From CADEED01 sp044871085 (GTDB lineage: Bacteria > Pseudomonadota > Gammaproteobacteria > Steroidobacterales > Steroidobacteraceae), in contig JBIOZI010000062.1 of the NCBI GenBank assembly GCA_044871085.1, forward strand, positions 1 to 6,711: a stretch of 6,711 bases of DNA, read 5' to 3'. A program made the translations under genes and the position numbers. Position 1 is the first letter of the stretch; the number at the start of each line of letters is the position of its first letter. This document shows positions 5,784 to 6,711 of this stretch, in pieces. Below the pieces are notes generated by a model that saw only the letters and a program-made list of their open reading frames with translations, did no database searches and was not told the DNA's origin.

Positions 5784-6193
5784 GACTCGCACCAGGTCGT
5801 AACCACCTCTCCGCCCGGCTTGCGCGCCAGCCAGCAATGGCGAATGGCGGAATCGATGGGCACCCCGATGACCTCTTCGTCGTACTCGCACACCGCGCGG
5901 TAACGCACGTTCTGCGCCGGCGGCAGAGCCCACTCCCTGCGGCTCGCGTCGCCCGTCGGCGCGACGTTGCCCGAGCCCTTGCCGGTTTCGATGCGGATGA
6001 TCGACAGCCCGCTCAGCGGAAATTCCTTCGTCCCCTCGCCCTTCATCGTCGCGGGGCACAGCGCCACCGGCGCCGCGGCCTTCCCGGGCGAGGGCGCGGG
6101 CGCGGGCGCGCTGCACGCCACGCTCAGCCACGCGCCGAACGCCGCGGCCCCGAGCGCCAAACTAGTGAACGACGACGCTGTACGAGCTCGCAT
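5780..6193 (-). CDS. Small predicted lipoprotein, loosely STY0301-like
   Basis: A 137-residue predicted envelope protein of unknown function. An Arg-containing start and a hydrophobic stretch (residues 9-26) end in LSVAC with C27, which fits a relaxed lipobox, followed by a Pro/Ala-rich tether (APAPAPSPG). The globular part has CPATMKGEG, then REWALPPAQNVRYRAVCEYD, and HCWLA, with four further cysteines (C46, C102, C120, C135) able to form two disulphides. The order CP...W.L...RY..VC.Y...C recalls the small periplasmic STY0301-type proteins, but the match is by eye and loose. The ATG at 6191-6193 is chosen; a TTG ten codons earlier is possible but would lengthen the signal with polar residues. 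The gene starts inside the last 32 bases of the upstream BPSL0067-like gene, so the two are probably co-expressed and may act as a pair. Confidence 0.72.
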   Translation of the reverse strand: MRARTASSFTSLALGAAAFGAWLSVACSAPAPAPSPGKAAAPVALCPATMKGEGTKEFPLSGLSIIRIETGKGSGNVAPTGDASRREWALPPAQNVRYRAVCEYDEEVIGVPIDSAIRHCWLARKPGGEVVTTWCES

Positions 6194-6711
6194 TGTTCGA
6201 CACGCTGCCCTTGCCAAAACCAATGAACCGGGTGCCGGGCTGTTTGCGGCGGAAGCGGCGTCCCTTGTCGTCGACGTCCGGATAGGCAGCCTCGAGGGTC
6301 TTGCGCGCGTCGGTGATCTTCTTTCCCAGCTCGGCCAGCTCTTCGGGTTTCGCGCCCGGCGTGGTGATGAGCTTCTTCTGCTTCGCCTCTAGATCGGACA
6401 CCGCCTTCTGTTCCTTGTCCGGCCATTCGCGGTACTGGTCGTAGATGACGATGCCGTCGACGCCGCCCTGTGTCTTGTACTCCACGAAGAACGCCGCGTG
6501 GTTGCCGCGCGCCTTGCTCTCGTACCTGCCCTCTTCGTTGAACGTGGCGATGACCGTGCCCGCCGGAATCTTCGGCTTCGAGGTCATCGCGGTGCCCGCC
6601 TTCCAGATGCCGGTGTTGCCTACCGACGTGCTCTGCTGGACGAGCGGCACGCAGAATCCATTGCCGACGGAGCTGGTGATTTCCGCGTACGAGGGGTCGG
6701 TGAACCCTTCG
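6162..6711 (-). CDS. BPSL0067-like protein with Cys/His amidase-like layout (N-terminus beyond window)
   Basis: The frame is open to the right edge; 182 residues are visible, ending at TAG 6162-6164. Visible residues 17-26 read NGFCVPLVQQ, with C20, followed by PAGTVIATFNEEGRYESKA, RGNHAAFFVEY (H71) and IVIYDQYREW (D91/Q92), and the chain ends FIGFGKGSVSNNASSYSVVV. The CVPLVQ, GTAIATF-like, GRY....GNHAA, DQ and SNN...YSVV elements are the pattern I associate with the BPSL0067 family. The order Cys, then GNHA, then a polar residue resembles NlpC/P60-CHAP peptidoglycan hydrolases, so a cell-wall amidase is plausible but unproven. Unusual is a charged, Lys/Glu-rich helical insertion of about 45 residues (about 99-143) between the DQ strand and the C-terminal strands. 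An export signal cannot be judged because the start is missing. It overlaps the lipoprotein gene by 32 bases, which would suit an effector with its periplasmic guard protein. Confidence 0.75.
   Translation of the reverse strand, partial: EGFTDPSYAEITSSVGNGFCVPLVQQSTSVGNTGIWKAGTAMTSKPKIPAGTVIATFNEEGRYESKARGNHAAFFVEYKTQGGVDGIVIYDQYREWPDKEQKAVSDLEAKQKKLITTPGAKPEELAELGKKITDARKTLEAAYPDVDDKGRRFRRKQPGTRFIGFGKGSVSNNASSYSVVVH

Noticed and set aside
5967..6392. Plus-strand open frame of 141 codons opposite the lipoprotein and BPSL0067-like genes
   Set aside because: The opposite strand has a lipobox, patterned cysteines and family motifs; the plus-strand frame shows none.

Overview
The window is high-GC bacterial DNA with compact, overlapping genes and the gene families of a proteobacterium. 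GC bias at third codon positions, a LytS/LytTR two-component pair, a DUF72 protein and an AAHS-type transporter remnant would all fit a soil or water gamma- or betaproteobacterium (the Steroidobacter/Xanthomonadales side is a guess). No rRNA, tRNA, CRISPR array, transposase or integrase is visible, so the taxonomic call is only an inference.

Left end (1-1389) is an unstable, accessory-looking segment. On the minus strand lies a HigB2/HigA2-type toxin-antitoxin operon, toxin first, with its own sigma70-like promoter; the antitoxin runs off the left edge. Facing away from it on the plus strand are three truncated gene pieces in a row: the C-terminal tail of a LysR-type regulator, the N-terminal start of what looks like a LuxR-type regulator, and the C-terminal quarter of an MFS (AAHS-like) transporter. 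The last two are joined out of frame at about 1066-1075. This looks like the scar of a deleted transport/regulation locus beside an acquired toxin-antitoxin module.

Centre (1537-4935) is a tightly coupled three-gene plus-strand operon: an exported TPR-like protein whose only two mature cysteines form a CXXCH haem-c motif at the extreme C terminus, a polytopic LytS-type histidine kinase joined to it by a TGATG stop/start overlap, and a LytTR response regulator overlapping the kinase by 11 bases. The inferred logic is that the periplasmic CXXCH protein works as, or with, the sensory input of the kinase, which phosphorylates the regulator. This is the best candidate for an undescribed system here.

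Right part (4932-6711): an elaborate palindromic REP/BIME-like element (two tandem units and one inverted unit, with perfect 22-base outer arms) separates the operon from a DUF72 (YecE-like) gene. Converging on that gene from the right edge are two overlapping minus-strand genes: a BPSL0067-like protein with a Cys...His arrangement reminiscent of NlpC/P60-CHAP amidases and an unusual charged helical insertion, followed by a small lipoprotein that loosely resembles the STY0301 group. The pair has the layout of an effector and its periplasmic partner, which is inference.
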